Shown: in pieces, positions 45,716 to 55,148 of the stretch
Layout of the letters: each line of letters opens with the position of its first letter
Numbering within the stretch: the stretch's first letter is position 1
Assembly: GCF_047276495.1 (NCBI RefSeq)
Contig: NZ_CP178543.1
Span: 6,324,001-6,388,000, forward strand
Source of the DNA: Capilliphycus salinus
Lineage (GTDB): Bacteria; Cyanobacteriota; Cyanobacteriia; Cyanobacteriales; Microcoleaceae
Length of the DNA stretch: 64,000 bases
Direction of reading: 5' to 3'
Translations under genes and position numbers: made by a program
The notes under the pieces: generated by a model
Seen by the model: the letters and a program-made list of their open reading frames with translations, nothing else
Databases searched by the model: none
What the model was told of the DNA's origin: nothing

Positions 45716-46156
45716 ATGTCAACAATGACTTATAACGAGACAGCAAATTCGGTAACAGGTGAAGCAGATGCCAAGGCAAGAACTCGCTTGCTTTTAACAT
45801 TGTGGGCGTTAGGAGGAATTCAAGCCAAGGTTAAGAAAAGTGAACTCACCAGCAAGGTAAAGCAAAAGCGCCAAGGTAAAAAAGTGGGTATTTATCAGGG
45901 GCTTTATGATGAACTCAAAACCGCCGGCGCCATCCGAATAGAAAAGGAAAATCAAGTGCCTATGGTTTCCATGACTGACACCGGAAAACGAATGTTAGTT
46001 CAAGCACTTAGAGATCCTGAATTTGAGTTTGAAGGAACGGTTGTCGCCGCCCGATTAGCAAATGCTCTGGTGGAATTGATTCGTCAAATTGATGATACGA
46101 TTCCTTATCTAAGTTCTGAGGAAACGACGGGAGAAAATGATTCGCCTCCCCAATAA
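45716..46156 (+). CDS. conserved-looking hypothetical protein, possible winged helix
   Basis: A 146-residue protein when started at the ATG at 45716 (MSTMTYNETANSVTGEADAK). Residues 25-105 are basic and look like a winged-helix unit: LLLTLWALGGIQAKVKKSEL, YQGLYDELKTAGAIRIEKEN, SMTDTGKRML. The C-terminus is acidic. An earlier in-frame start at 45599 would add 39 poorly supported residues. I do not know the family; the layout suggests DNA or RNA binding. Confidence 0.62.
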   Translation: MSTMTYNETANSVTGEADAKARTRLLLTLWALGGIQAKVKKSELTSKVKQKRQGKKVGIYQGLYDELKTAGAIRIEKENQVPMVSMTDTGKRMLVQALRDPEFEFEGTVVAARLANALVELIRQIDDTIPYLSSEETTGENDSPPQ

Positions 46157-46614
46157 TAAACCCAGAAGGCGATCAGATTCATGCCCGAAAATCATACCCG
46201 TTCCACTTATGCGGTTTGATTGAGTCCCTTGTCTGAATGGGTAAAACTTGAGTTCTATACTCTAGAATAGTTTGGTTGCTATCAACAACAAAACCGCTTT
46301 GAATTCCATAGGTTGGCTTTGGTCGTGTTTTCATCCTACTCATTGGGAATTCAATTCCAGATTTAATCTTTTCCACCGGGAAGGGAGAATAATCTTAAAT
46401 AAGGGTTGATTCGGTTGATAGAGTTTCGCTTCTCACGCATTTTCCTCTCGTATGAATACCCTCGATTTTTCAAGAAAATCTACCGCTCTTTTGTTTTTAT
46501 TGACTGGGAAGTTACGACTTCTATAGGTGCGTTAGGTTAACGCACCTTTAAGTTCTCATTACCCGCTCTTAACCCCTTGTGGGAACGCTTCTCCACAGAT
46601 TGAACAGTCACGCT
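46157..46614. other. 457-base gap with a 10-bp hairpin
   Basis: No gene is seen. AGGTGCGTTA and TAACGCACCT form a perfect 10-bp stem with a 3-base loop at 46525-46547, with a short AT stretch after it. It is a small palindromic repeat of a type common near cyanobacterial genes, possibly a terminator for the GDSL gene. Confidence 0.55.
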
Positions 46615-47679
46615 TCAATTTTTGCGGTGATCAGATGACGCTTGATTAAATAAAAATCCCAAACCCAATACAGTTAACGCTACGACTGATGTGGGTTCTG
46701 GTACTTTGGGAAATTGCGATTTTACCGTAGAATAAGCTACATCTGCAATAATTTGATGACCTGCTGTTGTTGGATGCAGTTGATCCCAGAAAAAATATTC
46801 ATCGGGATTGGGAAGTTCTTCGCAGTTAACTTCCAAACAAGCGGTGACTGCATTAATCCAACTGTCTGTAACATTTGTAAATCCAAATTCGGCGGGATTT
46901 TCAGCAATACGGTTTGAGGTGGTGTAAACATCTACTTCAGCAATATTAACACCGATTAAGGATTGATTCAAGTCTTCTACGGCCGAATTTAATAAAAAAT
47001 TATGGGCCGCAGTTAACTGATTGAAAGGTTCCTGTAAACCGAAATTTGAAGCAAGCGGAGTATTCCCCAAACTCGGTAAATTGAACACCAAGAAATTCCG
47101 GGCGCCCACATCATAAAGCGATTGTACCGCATTGGATATATTATTAACCGGTATTGTCGGATCGCTATCTTGACCCAGAAGAAAATTGCGAACATAATCA
47201 TTTGCACCCGCCCAAATTACATAAAGCGCCTCGGAATTTGCCGATTGATTTTGTGCTAATAAAGGGGCTATAAAAGAATCCAGTTGTTGAGTTAATCCGG
47301 GTAGGGGTTCGGAAATATTGCGGAGAATATTAATCGTATTGTCATCGCCCGATGTCGCCCCTCCAAAGGAATAATTAACGCCATCAGCAGACGGAACCGG
47401 ACTGGTAACACCAGAGGGATTTAATCCTAACTTTGGGGTAAAATATTCGGTCCAAAGGGGGCCGTTAGAAAAGCGTCCTAAAGGCGTTTCGGGAACTTGT
47501 CCTTCTGTCAGGTTGTAAAGATTTCCCGGATCGGAAAGACTATCACCAAAAACAAAAATTTGCTCAAAACGAGAATCAAAGCTAGCCGCTTCAACCGGAA
47601 CAGTTCCCACCGTTCCCAAACCAAATAATGTTAATAAAGAAGTGCTTAAAGCAAGCTGAGTATAGTAGATGCGAGACAT
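46615..47679 (-). CDS. GDSL/SGNH hydrolase with PEP-CTERM anchor
   Basis: A secreted esterase or lipase-like protein of 354 residues from the ATG at 47679; a TTG at 47703 would add eight. After a signal peptide (LALSTSLLTLFGLGTVGTVP) come block I FVFGDSLSDPGNLYN with the nucleophile Ser, VIWAGANDYV with block III, and DQLHPTTAGHQI with the catalytic Asp and His. The C-terminus is a PEP-CTERM signal (VPEPTSVVALTVLGLGFLF) ending in a basic tail, which is recognised by exosortase in many cyanobacteria. The substrate is unknown. Confidence 0.93.
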   Translation of the reverse strand: MSRIYYTQLALSTSLLTLFGLGTVGTVPVEAASFDSRFEQIFVFGDSLSDPGNLYNLTEGQVPETPLGRFSNGPLWTEYFTPKLGLNPSGVTSPVPSADGVNYSFGGATSGDDNTINILRNISEPLPGLTQQLDSFIAPLLAQNQSANSEALYVIWAGANDYVRNFLLGQDSDPTIPVNNISNAVQSLYDVGARNFLVFNLPSLGNTPLASNFGLQEPFNQLTAAHNFLLNSAVEDLNQSLIGVNIAEVDVYTTSNRIAENPAEFGFTNVTDSWINAVTACLEVNCEELPNPDEYFFWDQLHPTTAGHQIIADVAYSTVKSQFPKVPEPTSVVALTVLGLGFLFNQASSDHRKN

Positions 47680-47864
47680 AGATGACACTCTGATTGAATT
47701 CAAAAATCTTGATGTTATTTAATTTAGCATCCACCTCAGAAAAAATACAGAGGGTAATGTAAAGCTTTCACCGGATCTCTGTAAACTTTCGATAAACTCA
47801 AATTTTAGATAAATATTTTTTGTTTTACTCTAATATAAAAGACTGAATTATCTGCTACAAAGAC

Positions 47865-48098
47865 TTCTCGGGTGTCGGGTGTCGGGTCTCGGGTTTGTAG
47901 GGGCGGGTTTTCAATTAATCTATCATTTCCCGCAGACAACTAATATAAACCCGCCCCGATGTTGTGTAAAGCCGATGATTTATTACAGTTTACAGTTTAC
48001 AGTAACCACCTGACCAATTATAAGTGTTCACTCTTGAGAGTTAACTGAAAACTGTAAAAACTGGTCACTGGTTACTGGTCACTGTTTACTGTAATCAA
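47865..48098. repeat. GGGGCGGGTT repeat copy and TTACAG/CACTGG heptamers
   Basis: After a CGGGTGT triplet array (47867-47893) comes one copy of the GGGGCGGGTT family at 47897-47957, then TTACAGT tandem units at about 47983-48005 and their reverse-complement-like partners at about 48060-48095. The whole 423-base gap between the GDSL gene and lysS contains no gene. Confidence 0.75.
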
Positions 48099-48126
48099 CC
48101 CATCCTACTATTTTATTAGAAAAAAA

Positions 48127-49701
48127 TCAAGACTCTTTCAAAGTTGATCGCATGGTTGGGAACATAATGACATCCCGAATACTTTGAGTATTCGTTAACA
48201 ACATGACCAGCCGATCTACACCAATTCCCATCCCGCCACAGGTTGGCATTCCTAATGATAACGCCTGAATAAAATCTTCATCCATCGGGTGCGCTTCTTC
48301 ATCTCCCGCATTTTTTTGGGCGAGTTGTTCTTCAAACCGTTTGCGCTGATCGACCGGATCATTTAACTCAGAAAATCCGTTAGAATATTCGGTACCGTGA
48401 ATAAATAATTCAAACCGTTCGACATAACCCGGTTTGGAACGATGGCGCTTGGCTAAAGGACTGACTTCGACGGGAAAATCAATAATAAAAGTCGGTTCCA
48501 TCAGGGTAGATTCTACTTTTTGATCGAACACCGCATAGAGCAAATATCCCAAGGTTTGAGTGTGCAGTTTTGAGGGGTTTAAACCCAATTTTTCCGCTTC
48601 TTTAATGGCTTCTCCCAAGTCCAAGGTATCGAAATCTAAGCCTGTTTTTTCCCGCACCGCTTCCACCATTGTTTGCACTTTCCAATGCTTTCCGGTGAAA
48701 CTGGGATAAATATCGGTGTAGTCGTATTTCCGCTCTAAGCTAATTTTATCATCGAGATAATCAACTTCGCTGACATCGCCCAAGACATCTTTTGCGATCG
48801 CACAGATTAAATCTTCAACCAACGTCATCAAGTCAAAATAATCGGCATAGGCTTGATAGGCTTCTATCGAGGTAAATTCGGGGTTGTGGGTGCTATCAAT
48901 TCCTTCATTTCTAAACACTCGCCCAACTTCAAATACCCGTTCAAACCCGCCACAAACTGCCCGTTTTAAGAACAATTCTGTGGCAATTCGCAGATACAAA
49001 TCGATATCCAAAGCGTTGTGATGGGTGATAAACGGACGCGCCGCAGCACCCCCGTAAATCGCTTGTAAAACCGGGGTTTCGATTTCATCAAAGTTCGCAT
49101 CCCAGAGATAAGTTCGCATACTTCTAAGAATGCGACTGCGAAGTTTAAACGTTGCAAAAGATTCGGGGTTGCTAACTAATCCTAACTCGCGATGACGCCG
49201 ACAAATTTCGGGATCGTTGACGCCATAATAGGAGTCGGGAAAGGGAATGGTTGCTTTTGAAAGGACATCCAAGCGTTCAACTTGTACGGAAAGTTCGCCC
49301 CGGTTTGTGCGACAACCAATTCCTTCGGCGCTGACAAAATCTCCGGTATCTAATAATTTTTTGATTTGATTAAAAGATAATCCACCCGCTTCACCGGTGA
49401 CGAGTTTTTTCTCGATTTTTAGTTGAATGGTTCCCGACTCATCGGTTAACCCAATGAAGCCAATACTTCCACTATCGCGTTTGAAGGTGATGCGACCACA
49501 GACTTTAAGCGGACGGTTTTCGGGGTCTGTTTCGCCGTCTGCGAGTTCGTTTCCGGGTTGGGAGAATAGGTCTTTGATCGCTTCGGTGGTGTGGGTTCGC
49601 GCAAAGGACTGACTGGGGTAGGGGTCTATTCCGAGCGATCGCAAGTCGTCTACTTTTCGCGAACGGACTTCGGCTTCGTTGCGGGTTTCATTTTGAGCCA
49701 T
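48127..49701 (-). CDS. lysS: lysyl-tRNA synthetase (class II)
   Basis: Charges tRNA-Lys with lysine. The protein is 524 residues, a little longer than the usual 500. The OB-fold domain has SIGFIGLTDESGTIQL, motif 2 is FEVGRVFRNEGIDSTHNPEF, and motif 3 is GGMGIGVDRLVMLLT near the C-terminus. The start is the only ATG before MAQNETRNEAEVRSRKVDDL. No adjoining gene is linked to it. Confidence 0.97.
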   Translation of the reverse strand: MAQNETRNEAEVRSRKVDDLRSLGIDPYPSQSFARTHTTEAIKDLFSQPGNELADGETDPENRPLKVCGRITFKRDSGSIGFIGLTDESGTIQLKIEKKLVTGEAGGLSFNQIKKLLDTGDFVSAEGIGCRTNRGELSVQVERLDVLSKATIPFPDSYYGVNDPEICRRHRELGLVSNPESFATFKLRSRILRSMRTYLWDANFDEIETPVLQAIYGGAAARPFITHHNALDIDLYLRIATELFLKRAVCGGFERVFEVGRVFRNEGIDSTHNPEFTSIEAYQAYADYFDLMTLVEDLICAIAKDVLGDVSEVDYLDDKISLERKYDYTDIYPSFTGKHWKVQTMVEAVREKTGLDFDTLDLGEAIKEAEKLGLNPSKLHTQTLGYLLYAVFDQKVESTLMEPTFIIDFPVEVSPLAKRHRSKPGYVERFELFIHGTEYSNGFSELNDPVDQRKRFEEQLAQKNAGDEEAHPMDEDFIQALSLGMPTCGGMGIGVDRLVMLLTNTQSIRDVIMFPTMRSTLKES

Positions 49702-49811
49702 ACTTAGAATTTCCTGTAACAGTTCAAATCTAAACTTCTATCATAACTTGTAACCCAACTGTATTTTTTCGGACGGCGATCGCCTGGAATTCTTAATTTT
49801 ATCTAAAAAAA

Positions 49812-49945
49812 GTAGGTTGGGTTAAGCGAAAGCGCAACTACAGGATTTCTTAAAAAAAGTAGGTTGGGTTAAGCGATCGCGAACCCAACACCCCATAATT
49901 TTTGTAATAATTTATTGTTGGGTTTCGTTTCTCAACCCAACCTAC
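49812..49945. repeat. REP-like palindrome GTAGGTTGGGTT ... AACCCAACCTAC
   Basis: The full unit, 49859-49945 (87 bases), is bounded by GTAGGTTGGG and CCCAACCTAC, with an inner AACCCAACA/TGTTGGGTT pair, so it can form two nested hairpins. A partial copy starts at 49812. Both lie between lysS and the pentapeptide gene. This is the widespread cyanobacterial GTAGGTTGGGTT repeat type. Confidence 0.85.
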
Positions 49946-50059
49946 AACAATTTTTATTGATATATTTGGCGGGTATGCTGTTAAATATTCGGGTAAATTT
50001 TTAAGGTTTTAAGCGTAACGTTTGGGCTTATAATTTGGTAAGGATTTGGAGAAAATAAG

Positions 50060-51136
50060 ATGGACGCCAAAGAACTGTTAGAGAAATATGCTCAAGGCGA
50101 ACGGGACTTTCAGGGAGTTGAACTGAAAGGGGTTAATTTGAACGGTGCAAATTTAAGTGAAATTAATTTGAAAGATGCAGACTTGACGGGAGCAAAGTTA
50201 GATGGTGTTAATTTAACTTACGCAGTTTTAAAAAATGCAAACCTTTCTGCAAGCGATCTTGATAAGGCAAAATTAATGAATGCTAATTTAGAATCTGCAA
50301 ACTTGAGTCAAGCATATTTGCGTAACACAGATTTCACTGGAGCTTGTTTAAATGAGGCTAATTTTAGTCAAGCAGATTTTAGTAATCATAAAGTCAACTT
50401 TCAAGATGCAGAACTTTATAAAGTAAAACTATATAAAGCCCAATTGCAAAATTGTGACTTAACAAACGTTATTTTTAATAATGCTAATTTCAGCAGGGCA
50501 AATCTTGAAAAAGCAAAACTAAGAGAAGCTAGTTTAGAAAAATGTAATTTTAAACACGCTAATCTTAAAGAAGCTGACTTAATTGGAGCTAATGTAGATG
50601 GAGCCAGCTTTATTGGTGCTGACTTAACTTATGCTAATCTTTATCGAGCTAATATTGAACAAGCGGAAATTTTAGGTGCAATTATGCCCGATGGAAAGAT
50701 TTATGAACCGGATAACTATAAAATAATAGTCAGAACGCCAGGAACTCAACAACAAAAAGTAATTCATACAGACAAAGCACCCGAACCGCCAAACTCTCGA
50801 AATCAAGCCGTTATTGTGAATGGGATGATATTTGTAGCCGGACAAATTGGCATCGATCCGCGACTAAATAGCATATTACACGAAGAAGATGTCGGCAAAC
50901 AAACCGAACAAATTATGGCAAATTTAGAGATAATATTAACCGAAGCGGGATCAACTTGGGCGGATGTCGTGAAAACCACAATATTCTTAAAAAATATGAG
51001 TGATTTTGCAGCGATGAACGCTATTTATGCTAACTATTTCGATGCTGAAATTGCTCCGATTTGCGCTTGCGTTGCGGTGTCCCAACTTCCCCAAAACGCC
51101 CTCGTTCAAATCGAATGTGTGGCGTTGAGTCGTTAG
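50060..51136 (+). CDS. pentapeptide-repeat/RidA fusion with degenerate RidA site
   Basis: A 358-residue protein. An N-terminal helix (AKELLEKYAQGERDFQGVEL) is followed by pentapeptide repeats, A(D/N)LxX, from about residue 22 to 215, which should form a right-handed beta helix. Residues 232-358 are a RidA/YjgF domain (VIVNGMIFVAGQIGIDPRL, TTIFLKNMSDFAAMNAIYAN). The residues that deaminate imines in RidA are gone: the GPY tyrosine is replaced by NSR, the PAR arginine by PIC, and the VEIE glutamate by VQIE. So the domain is probably a binding or assembly unit only. GGAG lies eight bases before the start. Confidence 0.9.
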   Translation: MDAKELLEKYAQGERDFQGVELKGVNLNGANLSEINLKDADLTGAKLDGVNLTYAVLKNANLSASDLDKAKLMNANLESANLSQAYLRNTDFTGACLNEANFSQADFSNHKVNFQDAELYKVKLYKAQLQNCDLTNVIFNNANFSRANLEKAKLREASLEKCNFKHANLKEADLIGANVDGASFIGADLTYANLYRANIEQAEILGAIMPDGKIYEPDNYKIIVRTPGTQQQKVIHTDKAPEPPNSRNQAVIVNGMIFVAGQIGIDPRLNSILHEEDVGKQTEQIMANLEIILTEAGSTWADVVKTTIFLKNMSDFAAMNAIYANYFDAEIAPICACVAVSQLPQNALVQIECVALSR

Positions 51137-51688
51137 ATAAAATGATGTTTTTATGATTCCTCCCTAGCCCTCCTGACCTCTCCCTAACCCTCTCCTACGA
51201 GGAGAGGGAACGAGAAGAAAGATTTGAGTTGAAAGAGAAAATAATTAATACTTTTAGATATTTAATAACCTGAAAAATTCCCCCTCGCCTTTTAGGAGAG
51301 GGGGTAAGGGGGAGAGGTCAAAATCACCTGAAAAATTCCCCCTCGCCTTTTAGGAGAGGGGGTAAGGGGGAGAGGTCAAAATCACCTGAAAAATTCCCCC
51401 TCGCCTTTTAGGAGAGGGGGTAAGGGGGAGAGGTCAAAATCACCTGAAAAATTCCCCCTCGCCTCACCTCCCCACCCGCCCCCAATTCTGGGGGGAAAAC
51501 AATATTCAAAGTCCCCAAATTTTCGAGGGAAAACAATATTCAAAGTCCCCCATTATTGGGGGATTTAGGGGGCAAGGGGTTTAGGGGGCAAGGGGGAGAG
51601 GTCACAAATCTTAATATAAAATAAAAATGTAAGAGTGTTTACAGTTTAGCGGTAAACTAAAGCTTATTGGGTGATGGAGACACCGATA
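51137..51688. repeat. 58-base tandem repeat and related G-rich repeats
   Basis: Three full copies of a 58-base unit (CCTGAAAAATTCCCCCTCGC at its start) at 51269-51442 and a partial fourth to about 51464. Inside each, CCCCCTC and GAGGGGG can pair. Further to the right GGGAAAACAATATTCAAAG occurs twice (about 51500-51545). The stretch has no gene and lies between the two pentapeptide/RidA genes. Confidence 0.9.
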
Positions 51689-53080
51689 ATGTATGCGACC
51701 GAACTTTTGGAACGATACACCAAAGGGGAACGAGATTTTGAAGGCGTGGAACTTGTAGGAGCCAGTTTAGATCGCCTAGATTTAAGTGATATCAACTTAC
51801 AAAATGCCGACCTCACCGATGCCAATTTCAACGAAACCAAGTTGATGCGGGCGAATCTTTCCAATGCTAATTTAACCTCTGCTAATTTGCGGGGAGATTT
51901 GCGTCAGGCTATTCTTTCTTATGCCATATTAAATGAAGCAGATTTAGGACGGGCCAAGCTACACGGCGCCAATTTAACCGGGGCAAATTTAACCGGGGCA
52001 AATTTAACGGGAGCGAGTTTAAATCACGCCAATTTACAACAAGCAAACTTTCACAATGCCGATTTAGATGCGGCGAATTTAATCAGTGCAAATTTGCAGC
52101 AAGCGGATTTAAGTTCGGCGAGTTTGAGTTGGTATGATAAAGTTGTTGCTAATTTAAGTCGAGCCAATTTAACCGAGGCAAATTTATCGGAAGCCAATTT
52201 AACTGGTGCAAATTTATTAGAAACAAATTTAACCCGAGCGAACCTACAAAAAGCGAACTTACAAGATGCGAATTTAATTCGGACAATTCTAGTAGAAGCG
52301 GATTTATGTTTGGCAGAATTGAGCAACGCTCGACTCAAAGATGCCAATTTAGAAAGAGCAAAACTCCAACAAGCAAACCTGCAAGGCATTAATTTATCAA
52401 AATTAAATCTGGCGGGAGTAAATCTTAATCGGGCAAACCTGGAAAATGCACTGCTCAGAGAAACTTGTTTTGAGGGTGCAAACCTAAGAATTGTTAAGCT
52501 GAATCGAGCGAATTTGATTCGTGCTAATCTAAGTAGAGCGAGTTTAATTGGAGCGGATTTAACCGATGCGAACCTCTACGGTGCCACCCTAGAAAACGCC
52601 GAATTTCTAGGGGCTGTTATGCCCGATGGAGAAATCTATGAAATCGATAAAAACTTAATTCAACGGATGCAAATTCAACCCATGACACGCCAAATTATTC
52701 GTACAGATAAAGCCCCCGCCCCCGTCGGTCCCTACAATCAAGCAGTTATTGCCAATGGCACGGTGTTTGTAGCGGGTCAAATTTCGATAGATCCCTCAAC
52801 AAATCAAATCGTTCATGTCGGAGATGTTGCCAAACAAACCGAACAAATTATGGCGAATTTAGAAGCGGTTTTAACTGCTGCGGGGGCGAGTTGGTCGGAT
52901 GTGGTAAAAACAACAATTTTTCTGAAAGATATGAATGATTTTGGGGCGGTAAATAGCGTTTATGGGCGGTATTTTGAGACGGAAAATGCACCCGCTCGCG
53001 CTTGTGTGGAAGTGTCGCGTTTACCGAAGGATGTGTTAGTCGAAATTGATTGTATTGCGACGTTGAACAATCCTTCATAA
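51689..53080 (+). CDS. pentapeptide-repeat/RidA fusion with intact RidA site
   Basis: A 463-residue paralog of the preceding fusion. It starts MYATELLERYTKGERDFEGV, has about 60 pentapeptide repeats to residue 320, and ends in a RidA domain with PVGPYNQAVIANGTVFVAGQ, TTIFLKDMNDFGAVNSVY and PARACVEVSRLPKDVLVEID. The RidA-family Tyr, Arg and Glu are all kept, so deamination of reactive enamine or imine intermediates is plausible. The ATG at 51689, nine bases after GGAG, matches the paralog start better than the GTG at 51671. The long beta helix may scaffold RidA trimers. Confidence 0.92.
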   Translation: MYATELLERYTKGERDFEGVELVGASLDRLDLSDINLQNADLTDANFNETKLMRANLSNANLTSANLRGDLRQAILSYAILNEADLGRAKLHGANLTGANLTGANLTGASLNHANLQQANFHNADLDAANLISANLQQADLSSASLSWYDKVVANLSRANLTEANLSEANLTGANLLETNLTRANLQKANLQDANLIRTILVEADLCLAELSNARLKDANLERAKLQQANLQGINLSKLNLAGVNLNRANLENALLRETCFEGANLRIVKLNRANLIRANLSRASLIGADLTDANLYGATLENAEFLGAVMPDGEIYEIDKNLIQRMQIQPMTRQIIRTDKAPAPVGPYNQAVIANGTVFVAGQISIDPSTNQIVHVGDVAKQTEQIMANLEAVLTAAGASWSDVVKTTIFLKDMNDFGAVNSVYGRYFETENAPARACVEVSRLPKDVLVEIDCIATLNNPS

Positions 53081-53260
53081 TTTCCAACAGAAATTCAAAA
53101 TGTCCTGAACGACTCCCAACCCACCCGTAGAAGCAAAAAAGATCCTCTTTGGATAACGCTTTGTCATTGATGAGTAGGGGCGCTATTGCCATGCGCCTCT
53201 AAGAGTATTTTGACCTTTCAAATGTACGAACTTAATTCACAAATTCAGGAGTGAAACCCA

Positions 53261-54589
53261 ATGAATACCCCGAAAATTTCCCCGACTTTTTCCCCCATTT
53301 TACGCAATATTGACCCCAACTGTAAACAAGATGCAATTGTTATTTACAGAAGCCAGCGTCCGCCCCAAGAAATTTCCTCTCGCGGCGAACAACGTATTCA
53401 AAAAATGGAAGTTCAAAGCCAAGAAAACAGCGATGTTGTTGCTAAAGTGGCGACCTCATATCAAAATGCTACGGGTCAGTCATTAAATGTTTCAAAAGTG
53501 GGTTCGGGTGCGTTACCTGTCGCTGCTGTTGAAGTCAGTCAAAATACCCTTCCCGCCCTCGCCGAACAACCGGAAGTTGTTGCAGTCATTCCGAACCAAA
53601 AAATCCGACTCATTAAACCCCAAAAAATCGACTATTCCGACTTAATAGCCCAAGAAGAAAAGCAAAAAATGACTTGGGGTTTGCAAGTTTTAGACATTCC
53701 TAAAATGTGGGAAACTAGCAAAGGAAAAGGGGTAAAAGTTGCCGTATTAGATACGGGGGTTTATAGCGATCATCCGGCGCTAAAAGGTCGGGTGAAAGAC
53801 TTTATTATTGTAGACCACCCAAACGGACGAAGAATTACAGCGACACCACACTTTGATGCGGGAGAACATGGTACTCATGTTTGTGGTACCATTGCAGGTG
53901 GAAAAACCGATAAAGGCGTCTCAATTGGCGTCGCCCCGGAAGCGGATTTATTGGCGGGTGGTGTTTTAATTGGAAATGCCACCTTACAAACCTTAATTGA
54001 AGGCATGGCTTGGGCGATTGAAAAGGGCGCTAATATTATCAATATGTCTCTGGGTTTGACTTATTATGAACCCTTGTTTGCCGAAATTTTTGATATCATT
54101 CTCAACCAGTTTGACGTGTTACCTGTTGTCGCCATTGGGAACGAAAATCACGGGAATACCAGTTCACCCGGAAGCGCCTACAATGCGTTTTCAATTGGGG
54201 CGTTAGAAAAGTATTCTGATGATGAATTAGGTATTGCCTTTTTTAGTAGTGGGGCGAGTTTAGTTTTCCCTCAAGATTCGCCAAATAAATGGGTAACAAA
54301 ACCCGATGTTGCAGCGCCCGGAACTCAGGTTTATTCTTGTATTCCTCCGGTTCAACAACCCGATGGAATTTATCAATATACCTACATGGATGGAACTTCA
54401 ATGGCGACGCCTCACGTGGCTGGTGTTGTGGCGTTATTAATGTCAGCTTGTCCGAAAGCACCTTTGAGTAAAATTGTAGAAGTTCTCAAAGAAACTGCTT
54501 ATCATCCCGGAGGCGAAGAAATGCGTCCCGATAACCGTTGGGGTTGGGGTCAAATTCAACCGGTAAAAGCGTTAGAAGCGCTGAAATAA
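53261..54589 (+). CDS. subtilisin-like serine protease (S8)
   Basis: A 442-residue protease. An N-terminal region of about 145 residues, with ALPVAAVEVSQNTLPALAEQ, looks like an inhibitor I9-type propeptide. The catalytic domain has Asp164 in VAVLDTGVYSDHP, His203 in GEHGTHVCGTIAGG and Ser380 in MDGTSMATPHVAGV, with the oxyanion Asn in GNENHGNTSSPG. There is no signal peptide, so it is probably cytoplasmic or exported by another route. AGGAG is eight bases before the ATG. It is followed by intergenic repeats and a small I9-like protein. Confidence 0.94.
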   Translation: MNTPKISPTFSPILRNIDPNCKQDAIVIYRSQRPPQEISSRGEQRIQKMEVQSQENSDVVAKVATSYQNATGQSLNVSKVGSGALPVAAVEVSQNTLPALAEQPEVVAVIPNQKIRLIKPQKIDYSDLIAQEEKQKMTWGLQVLDIPKMWETSKGKGVKVAVLDTGVYSDHPALKGRVKDFIIVDHPNGRRITATPHFDAGEHGTHVCGTIAGGKTDKGVSIGVAPEADLLAGGVLIGNATLQTLIEGMAWAIEKGANIINMSLGLTYYEPLFAEIFDIILNQFDVLPVVAIGNENHGNTSSPGSAYNAFSIGALEKYSDDELGIAFFSSGASLVFPQDSPNKWVTKPDVAAPGTQVYSCIPPVQQPDGIYQYTYMDGTSMATPHVAGVVALLMSACPKAPLSKIVEVLKETAYHPGGEEMRPDNRWGWGQIQPVKALEALK

Positions 54590-54597
54590 TCACCAGT

Positions 54598-55120
54598 GTA
54601 GGGGCGGGTTCGGAATAAATTTATCGGTCTTAGAAATAAGATTAATAAACCCGCCCAACCCCAAAAAATTGTTAACCGTAGGGGCGGGTTTTTACAGTCA
54701 CCAGTCACCCTCCGGGTATCTCCTTCGGAGACGCTTCGCGAACGGCAGTTGCTTCTCGACGGAAACCGCCAAGTCAGCACTGCCTCACCAGTCACCAGTC
54801 ACCAGTGTAGGGGCGGGTTCGGAATAAATTTCTGTCTCTTAGAAACAACATTAATAAACCCGCCCCGCCTGTTTTTTCCCCGAATAGATGTGTGTTAAAA
54901 TCAGATAATATGCGTGTAGTTTCGTTGTTCTGGGGGGTGGGGCGGGTTGATCTAAATCTGGGAGTAGTCATCAAGATCTTGGCTGAACCCGCCCCTACAA
55001 CGCTGATTGATTAATGGGATATAATATAACATTAATAAACCGGATTTTTACAGCCCCCAATGTAGGAGCGGGTTCAAAATTAATTTATCGGTCTTAGAAA
55101 TAAGATTAATAAACTCGCCC
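54598..55120. repeat. cluster of GGGGCGGGTT-family repeats
   Basis: At least three full or near-full copies at 54598-54656, 54807-54866 and 55062-55120, a diverged one at about 54937-55002, and a fragment at about 54679. Left end GTAGGGGCGGGTTCGGAAT, right end ATTAATAAACCCGCCC, all in the same orientation. Between them lie heptamer-like CAGTCACCAGTCACC units. No gene is present. Confidence 0.85.
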
Positions 55121-55148
55121 CACCCCTACAGTTTTTTTATTCTATTCT

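Noticed and set aside
46179..46376. 65-residue minus-strand gene in the gap before the GDSL gene
   Set aside because: No ribosome-binding site and no recognisable protein; treated as noncoding.
51269..51464. The 58-base repeats as a CRISPR array
   Set aside because: Copies are contiguous with no variable spacers, and no cas genes are near.
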